This document shows, one piece after another, positions 22,593-33,584 of a stretch of 64,000 bases of DNA. A program made the position numbers and the translations under genes. The DNA lies in contig JAANBB010000128.1 in NCBI GenBank assembly GCA_014621425.1, positions 1 through 64,000 of the forward strand. Direction: 5' to 3'. Position 1 is the first letter of the stretch; each line of letters begins with the position of its first letter. The stretch comes from Cylindrodendrum hubeiense. Taxonomy: Eukaryota; Ascomycota; Sordariomycetes; Hypocreales; Nectriaceae. The notes beneath the pieces are model-generated. The model was not told the DNA's origin and ran no database searches. It saw nothing but the letters and a program-made list of their open reading frames with translations.

Positions 22593-23540
22593 TCACGCAA
22601 AAGGAAGCTCCTTCGGATGTGAGGTGAAGTTACACCCCGCGAATCTCCACCAATCCTTGTGCGTAGACATGAACAACCATCGTAGCAACAGGGCGAATAC
22701 CCATGGGAGCGGCGGGAAGGTTTGCCACACCCCGCCATCGAACGTCTTGTCGTGGAAGATGAACGCCATCGGAAATATGTTGGTCTGCAGGTTTCCCCCG
22801 GTTGTCAGCTTGGTTCCTTATCTGCAGCAACTCGTCTCCTTGAACTGCAGCCCCAACAAACAACAAAAAGCCAGCAACTCACCCGGTACTCTGATCTCTT
22901 CATTGCACTGCCAACGATTTCGCCCACAACCTTCTTGAACCACGCTCCCCAGTCGCACTTGTCTTCGTACTTGTCCAAAGCTAGGAGCGTGTCAATCTCG
23001 TGCTCCAGGTGGTCCCGCAAGACGGGCGCAAACGAGTCGATGATGGAGACGAGTTTGTCTCCGTCGAGCTCTTCCTTTTCGCCTCGCACCTTGTCCAGAT
23101 ACTCGATATACACCCAGAACCCGTCGTGAAATGCCTTGTGTTCCGCCACGTTGCCATCCATCAGCCCCGGCACGCCCGTGATCTGGTTGATTTGTGGGAA
23201 CACTCTCTCCTCCTCGACATCGTGGTGCTCCTGCAGCATCATTGCCCACCCGTGCGCAAAGTTGGCAAAGTCAAGCTTGTCCTTGGCAGTTCCCTTGGCT
23301 GCCACGTTGCGGGCTTGATTATAGACAGCGTTGAGGCCGCGCAGGAGAGCGTTGTGGACGATTGTCATCTCCTCCGCCAACATATTCGCTCCCTTGGGCT
23401 GTTTCCCAACCTGGTGGATGGTTAGTACTGTTGAACTTTTGACACAGTTATAACACTAGAGATAGACTTGCCTCTGCACCGGGCTTGGAGCTGGGGATGA
23501 GCTTGAAGGGAGTATCAACCCAAACCTTGGACTCGCTCAT
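22593..23540 (-). CDS. Hemerythrin HHE cation-binding domain protein with a GC-AG intron
   Basis: Model on the complement: 23540-23472, 23410-22883, 22784-22593, giving 262 residues with phase kept. The first exon encodes MSESKVWVDTPFKLIPSSKP and ends at AGAG/GCAAGT, a non-canonical but consensus-perfect GC donor; the acceptor is CACCAG. The second exon holds the HHE four-helix bundle. Candidate iron-binding residues are in MTIVHNALLRG, GWAMMLQEHHDVEEERVFP, VAEHKAFHDGF and LRDHLEHEIDTLLAL. Fungal members are usually uncharacterised and may bind iron or sense oxygen. The third exon adds a Trp- and Phe-rich tail (PPLPWVFALLLRW) that looks membrane-associating. If the second intron (GTGAGT to TGCAG) is retained, a different basic tail results. 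Exact function is unknown. Confidence 0.82.
23411..23471 (-). other. GC-AG intron in the hemerythrin gene
   Basis: On the complement the exon ends in CAGAG and the intron begins GCAAGT and ends ACCAG. No GT donor nearby joins the two exons in frame with the conserved protein. AG/GCAAGT is the known strong form of the rare GC donor. Confidence 0.75.
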
Positions 23541-24642
23541 GATGGCAGCTTCCTTTCTGTAACACGACCTAGACAAGAGAAACAAGGAGATGCAAGAGGT
23601 TATGTCATGGAAACGCTCTATCTGCCCTCCCGCCATCAGCAGCTTATATACCTTACGGCTCGTCGTTGCCGCTCAACCCCCAATTCCAAGCCTACATCCA
23701 CTGGTTGCATCACATGTGCATGCTGACACTCTCCCCAAGTTCCCTAAGTTCCTCAACTGTTGTGTCAGCTCCATAGAGCGTTAGCCTCATCCATTCATCT
23801 CCGAATAACAGGCTGCTACAGAAGGAAAGGCCCTGGCTTTGCTGACCTTCTTGGGCCTGGAGCTGAGTTGTTCTGGCGCTCGCTTCGCAATCCGTCGATT
23901 CTGATTTGCGGTGGACGACACTCGGCCGAGCCAAGCGAATCTCACGTCAGCTATCAACTTAATAGAGCCGTGCGGCGACATTTCCAATGAGGCTGGGTAA
24001 TTATTGCTTACACGATGCAGCACCCTTGAGTTAACACCAAGGCCAGAATCGTCACCGACACCCCAGATGAGTATACATTTTATAAAGGGACTCTCATAAA
24101 AAATATATTTTGTTCGGAATCGCCAAGCCAATCCCGCGACTCAGCGGAGCCGGGTGAGTCTCGCCGCAGCTGGCTCACCCGGGCCACCCTTCAGGATGAG
24201 CCAGGCATCCTTTTAACGTACAGTCGAATCAGGGTCGGGCTAACAGATAGCACTTAATGGACTCGGAGATGCTGGAATGGATCTCGGCGTGTCGGGATTC
24301 TCTATCTGTTTCTTACGAAAGCAATTTAAACCGACAAGGGGCGCGGCAAAGAGGTCAGAATTAGTGAAGGAGAACGACATTGTGTAGGCTGTGGTTGAAG
24401 GTAGATAGATATATGTGAGAGACTCTATTTCAGTGGTATCTGCAGCCCTATAAACCTGCGGCCCGGTGGCTCCGATGCACCTCCCAATTCATGAATGCTC
24501 GCTCATGCTCCCTCTTCCACTCTACACCCCGGCGTACCGAAGTTCCATCTGCAATACACTGACAATCAAGATCCGCCCGCTGCCCATTCCGATTACCTAC
24601 TTGCACCAAGAAATCAACCCGTGAACCCTTGCCCATTTTGCT
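23541..24642. other. Intergenic between the hemerythrin gene and CDC45
   Basis: This holds the hemerythrin promoter and the CDC45 3' region. It contains an AT-rich stretch around 24070-24115 and an inverted repeat at about 24146-24183. No gene is supported. Confidence 0.5.
24146..24183. other. Inverted repeat (hairpin potential)
   Basis: The arm gccgggtgag is matched after a loop of about 14 bases by ctcacccggg. It could fold into a 9-base-pair stem. No T-run follows and no role is known. Confidence 0.45.
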
Positions 24643-27309
24643 TTATCCAACGACAGCCTTCATGCTCAGGCTCTCGAGAAAACCCCCCAGGTCCTCTTTC
24701 TTGACCTCCACCACGCAGTGCTCGAAGCTATCGATGCGCACACGCGCGCTTGTCTCCGAGACAACTTCCTGGAATGCGCTGCCAAACTTGTTGAGGCCGT
24801 AACCTTTCTCATGCTCAACCTCGTCATCGTCCGAGTCTTCGTCGGAATCTGAGCCGTCGGAATCTTCAGACTCCGTCTCTAGCTCTTCATCTTCGCCCGC
24901 GTCTCGTCGCGCAGCCAACTTCTCTTCCCGGATCTTCTGCTTGGCAAACCGTGATTCCTCCTTTTTCTTGAGCTTAGCTTCTTTTTCTGTCTTGCGCTGT
25001 TTTGCTGCTTCCCTGTCCAGGAACGTTGTGTCTGGACCACCACCGCCGCCGGTGCCAACGACAACATAGACCCCACGCTTCTCGTTGAGACTGGCCACCA
25101 CTAGGGGGGTACCACGTCCACCGTGTGTTAACTTTCCGTGATTGTCTCTTTCCTGTTCGGAAAGAGCCTCTCCGATCCAGAGTGATAGTTTCGTGAGAGC
25201 TGCCGGATGGGTAAAGAGAGAGACATCAGGTCCATCTTTGACGACACACATGCGAAAGGCGCGGAGGTGCTTGATTTGCTTCTTGTTGATGAGGGAGGTT
25301 CCTGTGCGATAGATGGCGCGGTGAAGGAACTGAGCGGTAGGAAGACCGGCCTTGAGCGAATCAATGCTATCGACACTGTTAGTGAACCAGGGCAAGTTTG
25401 AAAGGGAGAGACTGCTCATACTCTTCCAGCGCATCGTAGGCCTCCCAGAATCGCCCAATCCATTCATCTCCTTGAGCTGTAAACTCAAGCTCCTCATCGA
25501 TTTCCCGGGCTGCTTGGCTCGATGCCTGCGTCGAATCCGCGTTGTGAGCATGCTTCCCGACTTCGAGAAGTGCACCGATAACAACTCCAACATCCTGGGC
25601 ACTGAGGGTTGCTCTCCAGCCCCAGCTCCGGACGAATCCCCATCCATCCTTGGCACCAGCTCGATCCTTTCCGTCCGTATCAATCGAGGGCACCATCTCG
25701 TCAAGGTTATAGAGAGAGCCATATTTTAGTAGCTTGGCCCTCAACTCGCGTTTCAACATCATATCCATGTGGGTGTAGCTCTGCTTGCATTGCGCGAGAC
25801 TAACACCCATCTTGGCAAGGAGCTTGTGTAGTCGCTTGATACCTGTCTCGCTCCAGGTTTTGAGACGAGAGAAGAGATATGGCGAATGCAGCATGCTGTC
25901 GTACAAACTCCAGTGGCGAATGAGCAGGAAGCGAGGCTCCGGGGAGAGCCGGATTCCAGTGTCCTCAGGATTCCTAGCTGTGGTGGGAATAACACCAGTG
26001 TTCTCGACGGCGACTCGTCCATTGGTCATTTCCGGCGGATTCAATCGCCTCACCTCGTCACGTAGTAATTGGCGTATTCTGGCACCTCGTAATCCTAACC
26101 ATCCTGTGGGCCGACTTGTGTCATTCATCCTCACTGGGGCGGCAGTGCCTGCTGAGGAACGACCGTAGAGCTCCATGGATGAAACGCCAACTATTGTAAG
26201 CCATAGTAGGTCGTTATCTTCGCGGCCGAGCTCAGACGCAAGCGAGTATATCATCGACGAGAGAGGCTCAGAGAAAGAGGAGCCGACCTTGTAGTATTTA
26301 TGCAGGACGGCCTCGTTGTCTTGTCGCATTCGGATAAGTCGCCTTCTTAGAGCGCGTGCTGAGGGTGCAGGTGTTGCTTGGGCACCAGATGGAGGTTCTA
26401 CCGGATCGCTTGACAAGCCGACATCGGGCTCTCGGAGGGAGATCAGTCCCCTTGGCTTCGGTCGCTGTGGGGATTCGGAAATAGAATTGGACTATCAATT
26501 GTCAGTGCGGTGCTCACAAACAGTTGTTTCTTACATACCGAGTTACTCCGCCGTCGTTGCCGTGGTCTGTCGTCGTCGCTAAATCCGTCCTCGTCTGCGT
26601 CTGACCAGCTCTTTCGTTTTTGGCCTGCGTGCACCGACTCCTGCCTTGAATTGTCTGCTTCGTCATCCTCGTCATCGGTTTCCCCTAAATCCTCGCCGTC
26701 ATTCTCGTCGATATCTGGCATGTCAACCAGGGCCAGGTATGCTTTTCGTTCAGCGGCCAGGTCGTCCGCAATGTCACCATCGTCAAACACCACAATGCCA
26801 CCCTTGCCTGGTCTATATCCTCGAGTAATCTCCCCACCATCGACACCAGGCGGACTTCTTGACTGGTAGGATGATGACACTTCACTTGTCGGATCCAGGG
26901 GGAAGCCACCGAAGACATTTCCCAAGTTCCATGGCCTATGGGCATCCATGACCCAGACCTCAACGCCACTGTAGGGGGAATCATCGCCTTCAGGTTCGAG
27001 CCCGAGGAGGGGACCCAGGTCGACCATGCCTCCAACGCCGAGGCACACGACCACACCGCCGCTGCCGCCCTGGGACTCCATCATGGGAACAACGAGCTCT
27101 TTCCCGGCCTTTTCGAGGTCGGTATAGCCCGCCACGGGCTGGATCTTGTGTGGGATATAGTCATGTTTCAGCAATCTTGTCAGGACACGGCATGCGCAGA
27201 GAGCATCGGGTTCGAGAGCGACGAGGATGAGGACAGGCGGAGAGAGAGGATGGCGGGTGGTCTGGAGGTGGGTGTAGAGTTTCGAGATCAGAGAGCGTGG
27301 GAGATGCAT
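24643..27309 (-). CDS. CDC45: DNA replication initiation factor Cdc45
   Basis: Model on the complement: 27309-26539, 26491-25422, 25375-24643, giving 857 residues, normal for filamentous fungi. Start is the first true ATG, giving MHLPRSLISKLYTHLQ. It is followed by the DHH-phosphoesterase-like N-terminal fold (LVALEPDALCACRVLTRLL, then GVGGMVDLGPLL and VWVMDAHRPWNLGNVFGG), which is diagnostic for Cdc45. An acidic Glu/Asp linker near 200-230 and a second acidic run near 765-800 flank the conserved C-terminal half. Cdc45 joins Mcm2-7 and GINS to form the CMG helicase at replication origins in S phase. The last intron (GTATGA donor, CTAAC branch, ACAG acceptor) gives the conserved DVDSIDSLKAGLPTAQF join. 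The upstream ACGCGT element is noted separately. Confidence 0.95.
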
Positions 27310-27325
27310 GGCTTCGAGGAACTGC

Positions 27326-27331
27326 ACGCGT
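27326..27331. promoter_or_regulatory. ACGCGT (MCB-type) element before CDC45
   Basis: A perfect ACGCGT palindrome, the MluI cell-cycle box bound by MBF in yeasts, ends 17 bp before the CDC45 start. A related tcgcgt word occurs near 27423. Because the perfect copy is so close to the start codon it may lie in the leader, so function is uncertain. Confidence 0.35.
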
Positions 27332-29341
27332 TTCGGTCGTTATGCGTCGTGGGATTCATGGAGCATATGGCGGATGTCGACTAGATGCGGCGTGGGCGAC
27401 AGGAAATTCAGACGCGCTGATGTCGCGTAAAGTAGTGTCGCAGGGGGAATGCTCGAGCCAGGTCGTTGGAGGGATGAAGATACAAGCCTGGTAAGCCAGG
27501 TCAATAATACAAACAGAAACTGTCGCCGTGAGATGCAATATGGTCGATGTGTAGGTAGGTATACACGGTTGTGGGTGACGGACGGCAAGAAAACGGTACG
27601 GTAATTACGTGGGCCACTTTATCGACCGTGTTTTTGGCGACGCGGTGTCACACGCCCATGACGCGCCTGGCTAGTTAGGTGAGGGTACCTGGCAGAGGTA
27701 CCCTCGGCCGAGAGATTGGCTGGCAGCCAGCTGGCAGCAGCTGCGCAGCTGCCCTCCTAACCATTTAGCCTACAGCGGGCTTCAGCGCTGAAGCGGGAGG
27801 ACGACAGGGGTTGGCACGGGCCGGGAAGTGGGAAGGCCCTGATGACGACGGTTCCCGATTCCCTGGGAGACAAGTGCCCAAAGAAGGTAACGGATACGAG
27901 GATGATACCTTCTTCGTCGGCGGTTCATCTTGGTTCCAAAAAAAAAGAAAAAAGGAAAGAAATAAAGATACGGAGACCTGGGGCTTTTTTGTGACCCAGG
28001 CAACTAGGTTCCCCGTTGCCTGACCGGTCTTGCTTTTCCTTCATCTTTCCATTCTCCCATGTCATCATGGCCCATCGACACTTCACATGCTATTGCTCCA
28101 GGTCTTGTCCCTACAGAGTTACCCGACGGGTTTGCCTTTCTCATGGGGGGCCTCACTGCATGACGGCATGTCGGTGCTTCCAAATATTGGACCCGGTTAC
28201 ACCGATTTTGACATGATGCCTGCCGACAGACAATGCTCATGCAAGCGAGGTGCCTCCGCAAGACCCTGCGCCGATGCCCCCGTCAAAAGGGTTAAGGACC
28301 GCCCATCCGCACTTTGTCGCCGATAATGCGGCAGTGTGGGCCGGGGCCGATTGACTGACTACTCGAAGAATGCTGCAATCTGGCGCAGGTCGACAGTCAC
28401 CCACCACTAGAGACGCATCGATGGCTAGCTGCTGCCAAAGCCCAGGCCAAAGGCCGCAGTCATAGTCCGACGCCCCTCTCAGGATCAGTCGACACGACAC
28501 GGTCCTCCCAACGGCCAGACTGCCATACTGCCATGGTTGAGGCCGGAGAGCCGAGGAGTGGGCACGTGAACAATGGAAGGATGCAAGTACACGAAGAAGG
28601 TGTTGACCTCAACCTGCAACTCCCAATGGCAAGATTGCTGCAAGCGCCCCATCCCATCCCGACCAGACGGTACAATGTCTCGGGAGGCTCCTTTGGGGGC
28701 CGGCATTGGTGTTGCAAAGCTAACAGGCAAAGGCGGAGCGACTCTGTTCCAAGGATTGGGCCTCGAGAGGGCTGGAAGCGGCCCCTCCCTGCTGGAGCGG
28801 GTATGAACATGGATGAGCTGGAGTGGGAGGGCAGCTCGAGTGCAGCATACGACAGCATAGGACAGCATAGCCTGGTGCTGCATCACAGGAGTGTCGTGCA
28901 GTCAAGTCAGGTCGAACCGCCCACAAGCTGGCCACAGGACGCAGCCCAAGCACAGACTACATACACAGACTGCGCAGGCGACTGCGCAACAGGCTCATTG
29001 GCGCACCATACTGCCGGGAATGCCAATGCCTCTCTCCTGTGGCATCGGTGACAGACGAGGGCAACCCGATTGCGCGCCGGGATTTTGCGTGATTAGTTTG
29101 GGGTGGCCACCTCCCACCGGCCACCGGTGAGGGGTCATGATGGAAGATGGAGGTGATGGCTTGTTTTGGGCCTTGCCGCCGGGTAGCTTGAGTCCAAGGT
29201 TCTTGGTGCGTTCTCCGGGTGGACCTCGACGTGGATGGACCTCGACGTGGACCCGACTCTACAGTTTGGTGAGACAAGCTGGCTCTTCTTGTACAGATCT
29301 GTACGGCGCGCGCTGGATGGCCTGGATCTCTTGCTGGCTCT

Positions 29342-29425
29342 CGCTGGCTCCCACTGGGTACCGGCTGGCTACTGACTGGCTACCGACTGGCTACCGAATG
29401 GTTACTGACTGGTTACTGACTGGCC
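29342..29425. repeat. Tandem repeat, 11-base unit actggctaccg/actggttactg
   Basis: About seven imperfect copies with the consensus actggctac-g are read directly. Confidence 0.8.
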
Positions 29426-29587
29426 CACCCCCTTGGCTGGTGTGCCCCTCTATCCGTCGTGGTGCATTAGCTGACTTGCACCGTCTCTCGACATTAGCCT
29501 CACTCGTTCGACCACGTCACGACGGGTTGCAGAGTGGTCGCCGATCTGTGCAACTGGCGCCGATGGCACGGACTGGGCCGAGGAAAA

Positions 29588-29652
29588 CATGAAGCACCCG
29601 AAGCGCCTGAAGCACCTGAAGCACCTGAAGCACTCGAAGCACTCGAAGCACT
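29588..29652. repeat. Tandem repeat, 9-base unit ctgaagcac
   Basis: About seven copies of ctgaagcac and its variant ctcgaagcac form a regular array just upstream of the truncated RRM gene. In one frame it would read as repeated Lys-His. Confidence 0.8.
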
Positions 29653-29890
29653 CCAAGTACCCGTCGCACCAGTCGGCATCCCCTTGGTCCTTGTTACCGC
29701 ATTCCTGGGGCTGGCCTACCCCCCTCCCGTTCTTCTGGAAGCGGTCCCTCGCCGGCCACGCCCAAATTGGCCAATCCCGCAACACCCTCCCACTCCACAG
29801 AACCCAGTTTGCTGGGTCTTGCGGGAGCTCTCCAGCAGCCAACGTCCCGCCGACCTGGGCGTGACTTTGGATTCATCTGCATTCCCACCC

Positions 29891-29980
29891 ATCTCGTCCC
29901 AGCGAGTCCCAGCGAGTCCCAGCGAGTCCCATCTCGTCCCATCTCGTCCCGCCTCGTCCCAGCTCGTTCCAACTCGTCCC
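29891..29980. repeat. Tandem repeat, 10-base unit atctcgtccc/agcgagtccc
   Basis: Nine units of ten bases alternate between two variants, ending about 20 bp before the point where RRM-gene homology begins. Confidence 0.8.
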
Positions 29981-30000
29981 ATCCTGTGCTTTCCCCTCCC

Positions 30001-30418
30001 ACTGGCTCCGTCCCACCCAACGCCTTCACCGACTTTGCCACCTCTGGAACCGAGAGAGGCGAGATTATCTTTGTTCGCAACGTAAGGATCTCCCCAGAGA
30101 AATGGTGCCAGTCCGATATCTAACCTTGAGCAGCTTCCTTGGTCCACCAGCAACGACGACCTGGTTGAGCTTTTCACCACCATCGGCAAGGTCGAGCAAG
30201 CCGAGATTCAGTACGAACCCAGCGGCCGTTCCCGAGGCACTGGTGTGGTTCGCTTCGACTCGGCTGAGACTGCTGAAACGGCTATTGCCAAGTTCCAGGG
30301 CTACCAATATGGTGGCCGTCCTCTCAACCTGAGCTTCGTCAAGTACCTGAACCAGACCGGAGGAGACGTCATGGACACTGACCCTCACGGCGGCCTAACG
30401 CAGGATCAGATCATGTAA
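30001..30418 (+). pseudogene. 5'-truncated RRM protein gene (C-terminal RRM of a Gbp2/Hrb1-like protein)
   Basis: Two exons remain: one ending at 30081 and one at 30134-30418, joined by a normal intron (GTAAGG donor, CTAAC branch, GAGCAG acceptor). The product reads FTDFATSGTERGEIIFVRN, then LPWSTSNDDLVELFTTIGKV, with RNP-1-like GRSRGTGVVRF and the tail GGLTQDQIM. This matches the last RRM and end of fungal Gbp2/Hrb1-type mRNA-binding proteins, which normally carry two or more earlier RRMs. None is visible upstream. The frame is open back to 29629 but contains no ATG, and that stretch is tandem-repeat sequence. I therefore infer a truncated copy or pseudogene. A distant upstream exon cannot be fully excluded. 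The RRM itself has no stop or frameshift, suggesting a recent event or selection. Confidence 0.65.
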
Positions 30419-31800
30419 ATCTGGACCAATGTTGATGTCGACAGGGGCGATGCCATGCACGGCGATGAAGAGCCCCTCCCTAATGACGGACTTTCATTTT
30501 TCAAGTGGCGGCGGCTTTCTCGCCCCGACCCGTTTCTTTTCTCTCTGCAACTCATTCTTTGGTCGATTTTCTTATGCGCGCAACAAAACTTGGAGGCACT
30601 GAATGCCGGGGTCTTTCCGGAATCGCGGTCGAACTCTACTTTGAAGAAGAACCGACGCCTTGTAATACTTTGAGGACAGCTGGCGAGGGGGAATGGGCCA
30701 TGGATTTGCCGAATAGCACCGGTTTTCGTATTCGGTTCCCTCGGACGCGTTGGTTACGACGAGCAGCACGACAAGAAAAGGGGTTCTTTCAGTGAGTGGA
30801 CGGATGGATGGACGACGGTTTGGCCTATTGGCCAGATGGGAGGCGACAGATTGCTCTACCTAGAATGTATCTCGAGTAATCATCTGATGGCTTCTTATGA
30901 TATACGGCTGGCGGTCTGGGTGAGGTGGACCGGCGTAGGACTTGTGTGGGTTTGCGTAGCATCTCGGGGCGCATGGCAGTTTGTCGGGCCAGGAGCGTGA
31001 GTTTAGTGCAGGTGGATGTGTGCGTGTGTCTACCATGGATTTACGATCGCTGGCGTTGGGGTAACAGGCCAGTTGATATTGAGGTTTGAGGCGGCGTGTG
31101 CCAGGCAATGGTGATGAACAGGATGGATAACCTGGGATCAGCATGCCTCGGCCGTCGGTTGAGGTTGTGACAGAACAATAACTTCAAGTGCGGGTGCTCC
31201 GTCGATAGGTAGTAGAATACCATCAGTTGAGCAGTGGCATCATCTACGTCTTCGTATCCTATTTGTTGCGCCGCCCATCTATACTGTAGCCTTTGTTGGG
31301 GGCTGTTCGCACGACCTGTCGTGTCGCATGTTGTAGGTGTCAGTATGGCGGTTTGCTACTGTCATGGCTGGTGCACGGTATTGCAGATCAATCTCTTCTG
31401 TGTGAGGAGGTAGGAGAAAGAAACTTCACCTGATGTTGAGTTTGGCCATCCCTTTCTCTACCAAGGGGGAGGTCTCGGTGTAGTGTCGTAACTAGCATCT
31501 CCAGTTGTGTTTGAAGTTGCCATCGCATCACGACACAACTTCGGTTGCGACTTGCTAATTGTAACTTTCCGGACGCCTGAGCAGCGACCCGGGATTGATT
31601 AATGACATGGTGGAGAATCTTGATGCTCCTGTGCGGTCCCTAAGGGTTTGAGTATGCATGTCGGTCGGCCACGGCGAACCGAGTATCCTGGCAGCTGGTC
31701 GCTGAGGGAGCAACAGCCGCTCGATGAAAGTTAGAGAACGCCGTTCTGCACTTGCTATGATGTCGATACGAAGAGCTTGTCATCTTGGCATTCTGGTGAG

Positions 31801-31835
31801 GCACTCTGGCGAAGCACTCTGGCGAAGCACTCTGG
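31801..31835. repeat. Tandem repeat, 13-base unit gcactctggcgaa
   Basis: Two perfect copies and a partial third copy are read directly. Confidence 0.75.
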
Positions 31836-32600
31836 TAGTTTGTGGGGTTTACCAAGCCGGATGTTGGAACAGCCGTGCCATCTATGATCGACATTTGCCA
31901 AGACAACACAGCCTGCGAACCCCATTCATTCCACGACTCCTCGACCGTTCCTCAATACGCGACAGCCATCCCGCCTCGAATCACAGTCGGCCCCGGCCAC
32001 GGGAGATCTCGCGTGGTTAAGCTTCGAAATAAGCTTGTCTTGGTGGCTGCCCGCCCGCTCGGCATCTCGCACATCCGCGGTCTGCGTCTCCACCAGAACA
32101 GACACAAGGGCCTGCGAATGGGACATTTCGGTACAAGGGCGCGGCCTGGGCATACGAAAGCGGCGGAGCCTAGTCCGGTTTTGATGCCATAGCTACCGGG
32201 TTTGTAAAAACCATATTCGCTGGTTGGGCTGTCTCAGGCTGTCAACGCCGAAGGGCTTGAGAGTTACTCTTGGTCTTGGTCTCGGCAGTGCCATCTGGTG
32301 GTGGCTATGGCGCGGACTGGCAGTATACCAAGGCCCTTGGCTGGTTAAAGAGGCGCTCGCGATGCCATCACCACTCTGCCAATGCCGTAGATCAGACTTT
32401 CGTGGCCGGTCTTGGCTGCCCTTTGATGGAGCTAGGAGGGGTTCGTGCTGCGAGGCTCAGATTCCGGCATGTTGAACGCGTCAAGTGGACTCACGATACG
32501 AGGATTTTGCTTTTCGACGACTGGAATCGCCTGTTGGAGCCGATCCGAGGGGTTCGGGATAGCTTGGGCTTAGATTTGCCCGTGATACTGGCTTGACTTG

Positions 32601-32607
32601 TATAAAA
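32601..32607 (+). promoter_or_regulatory. TATA box of the CHRD gene
   Basis: TATAAAA lies 118 bp before the start codon at 32719, a normal distance for a regulated fungal promoter. It is assigned by position and motif only. Confidence 0.45.
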
Positions 32608-32718
32608 CAGTCGAGATCTGGCCTCGTAAAATATACAATTCCATAACCATCGCACCATCTCACAAATAATACCCTGACAGCCCCTCATTCAATTACTTAC
32701 CTACTTCTTATACCAATC

Positions 32719-33379
32719 ATGAAGTTCTCACTCGCCACCACTCTGGTCTTCGGCGTCTTGGCCCATGCCTCGCCGGTGCCCGATGTCGAGGAGCACAGCA
32801 AGAGACTCCTCTCCAAGCAGGTTGATCCCGGTCCCTTTGATTTCACCTCCACCTTCAACATCATTGCGACTCCCGACCAAGTCGTTGGCGCAGACAACCT
32901 GCCTACCGGTGGCCTGGCCAATGCCAAGGGCATCTTCAGGTTTGGCCTCAACTCCCGCGAGAACATCATCTGCTACAACATCACCCTCACCGGATTCCGC
33001 GGGAACTACCAGTCTCTCGCCAAGACAGCCACACACATCCACGAAGCCGTGAAGGGAAAGGCGGGCCCGCCAAGGTACGTGCACTGGGAATCTTGTTTTT
33101 GAAGTGACATAGCTGACTGGGAGCAGAATTGTCTTCCCCGACCCCGTGGGTGACGTACAACGACGGAACGCAGTGGGCTGCATCAAAGGGCCCTTCGAGA
33201 CGGGTATTCTTGCGAATGGAGTAGACACTGGCACAGGATTCACGGTGAAGCAGATCGAGGCCAACCCCACAAGCTTCTTTGCGGACACGCACTCCAGCCT
33301 GGCTGTTCCTGGAGCTGTGCGAGGCCAGCTCGATAGCGGAAAGAAGGCGTCTCTCATTGACTTATGCATCACTCTCTGA
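32719..33379 (+). CDS. Secreted CHRD-domain protein
   Basis: Model: 32719-33074 and 33127-33379, giving 202 residues. The signal peptide is MKFSLATTLVFGVLAHAS-P, followed by a short region with a KR pair that could be a Kex2 site (HSKRLLSKQ). The rest is one CHRD (chordin-like) domain: a beta-rich segment with FDFTSTFNIIATPDQVVG, ICYNITLTGFRG, THIHEAVKGKAGPPR and a C-terminal AVPGAVRGQL strand. Fungal CHRD proteins are secreted and uncharacterised; some are induced during host interaction or stress. It has its own TATA box and is convergent with SRP14, 205 bp away. Domain call is firm, role unknown. Confidence 0.82.
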
Positions 33380-33584
33380 GAGGTGGAAGCTGTCGGCTCA
33401 GACAAGATTGGTCAAGGAAATGACTCATGAAGAGTTCCATGTAATAAGACGCTGGCTTAAGCCAATTGTTGATTTGTTTGGGGTATCGCGGAGGATGATA
33501 ATGCAATGGATGCTGCCACGTGTGGCCCTTTTTCCGACTTGACGTTGGCGTTGACAAAACTGGCGTGAAACATTGAATCATTCA

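Larger units (their letters stand above)
27310..29628. other. Gene-poor region upstream of CDC45
   Basis: The CDC45 promoter lies at the left end. The remainder holds overlapping open frames without domains, a GTAGGTAGGTA word near 27551 and a tandem array at 29342-29425. No gene is supported. Confidence 0.45.
30419..32718. other. Intergenic region after the RRM fragment; CHRD promoter at the right end
   Basis: No gene is supported in these 2.3 kb. Short overlapping frames at 31724-32192 and 32224-32596 lack convincing domains. It contains three copies of a 13-base unit at 31801-31835 and a TATA element at 32601. Confidence 0.45.

Noticed and set aside
29588..29652. Lys-His repeat peptide encoded by the ctgaagcac array
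   Set aside because: The array is a non-coding tandem repeat. Its frame has no upstream gene structure and other frames contain regular stops.
31842..32596. Plus-strand frames of about 110 residues each
   Set aside because: They start at non-ATG codons in part, contain no recognisable domain and have no convincing splice partners.
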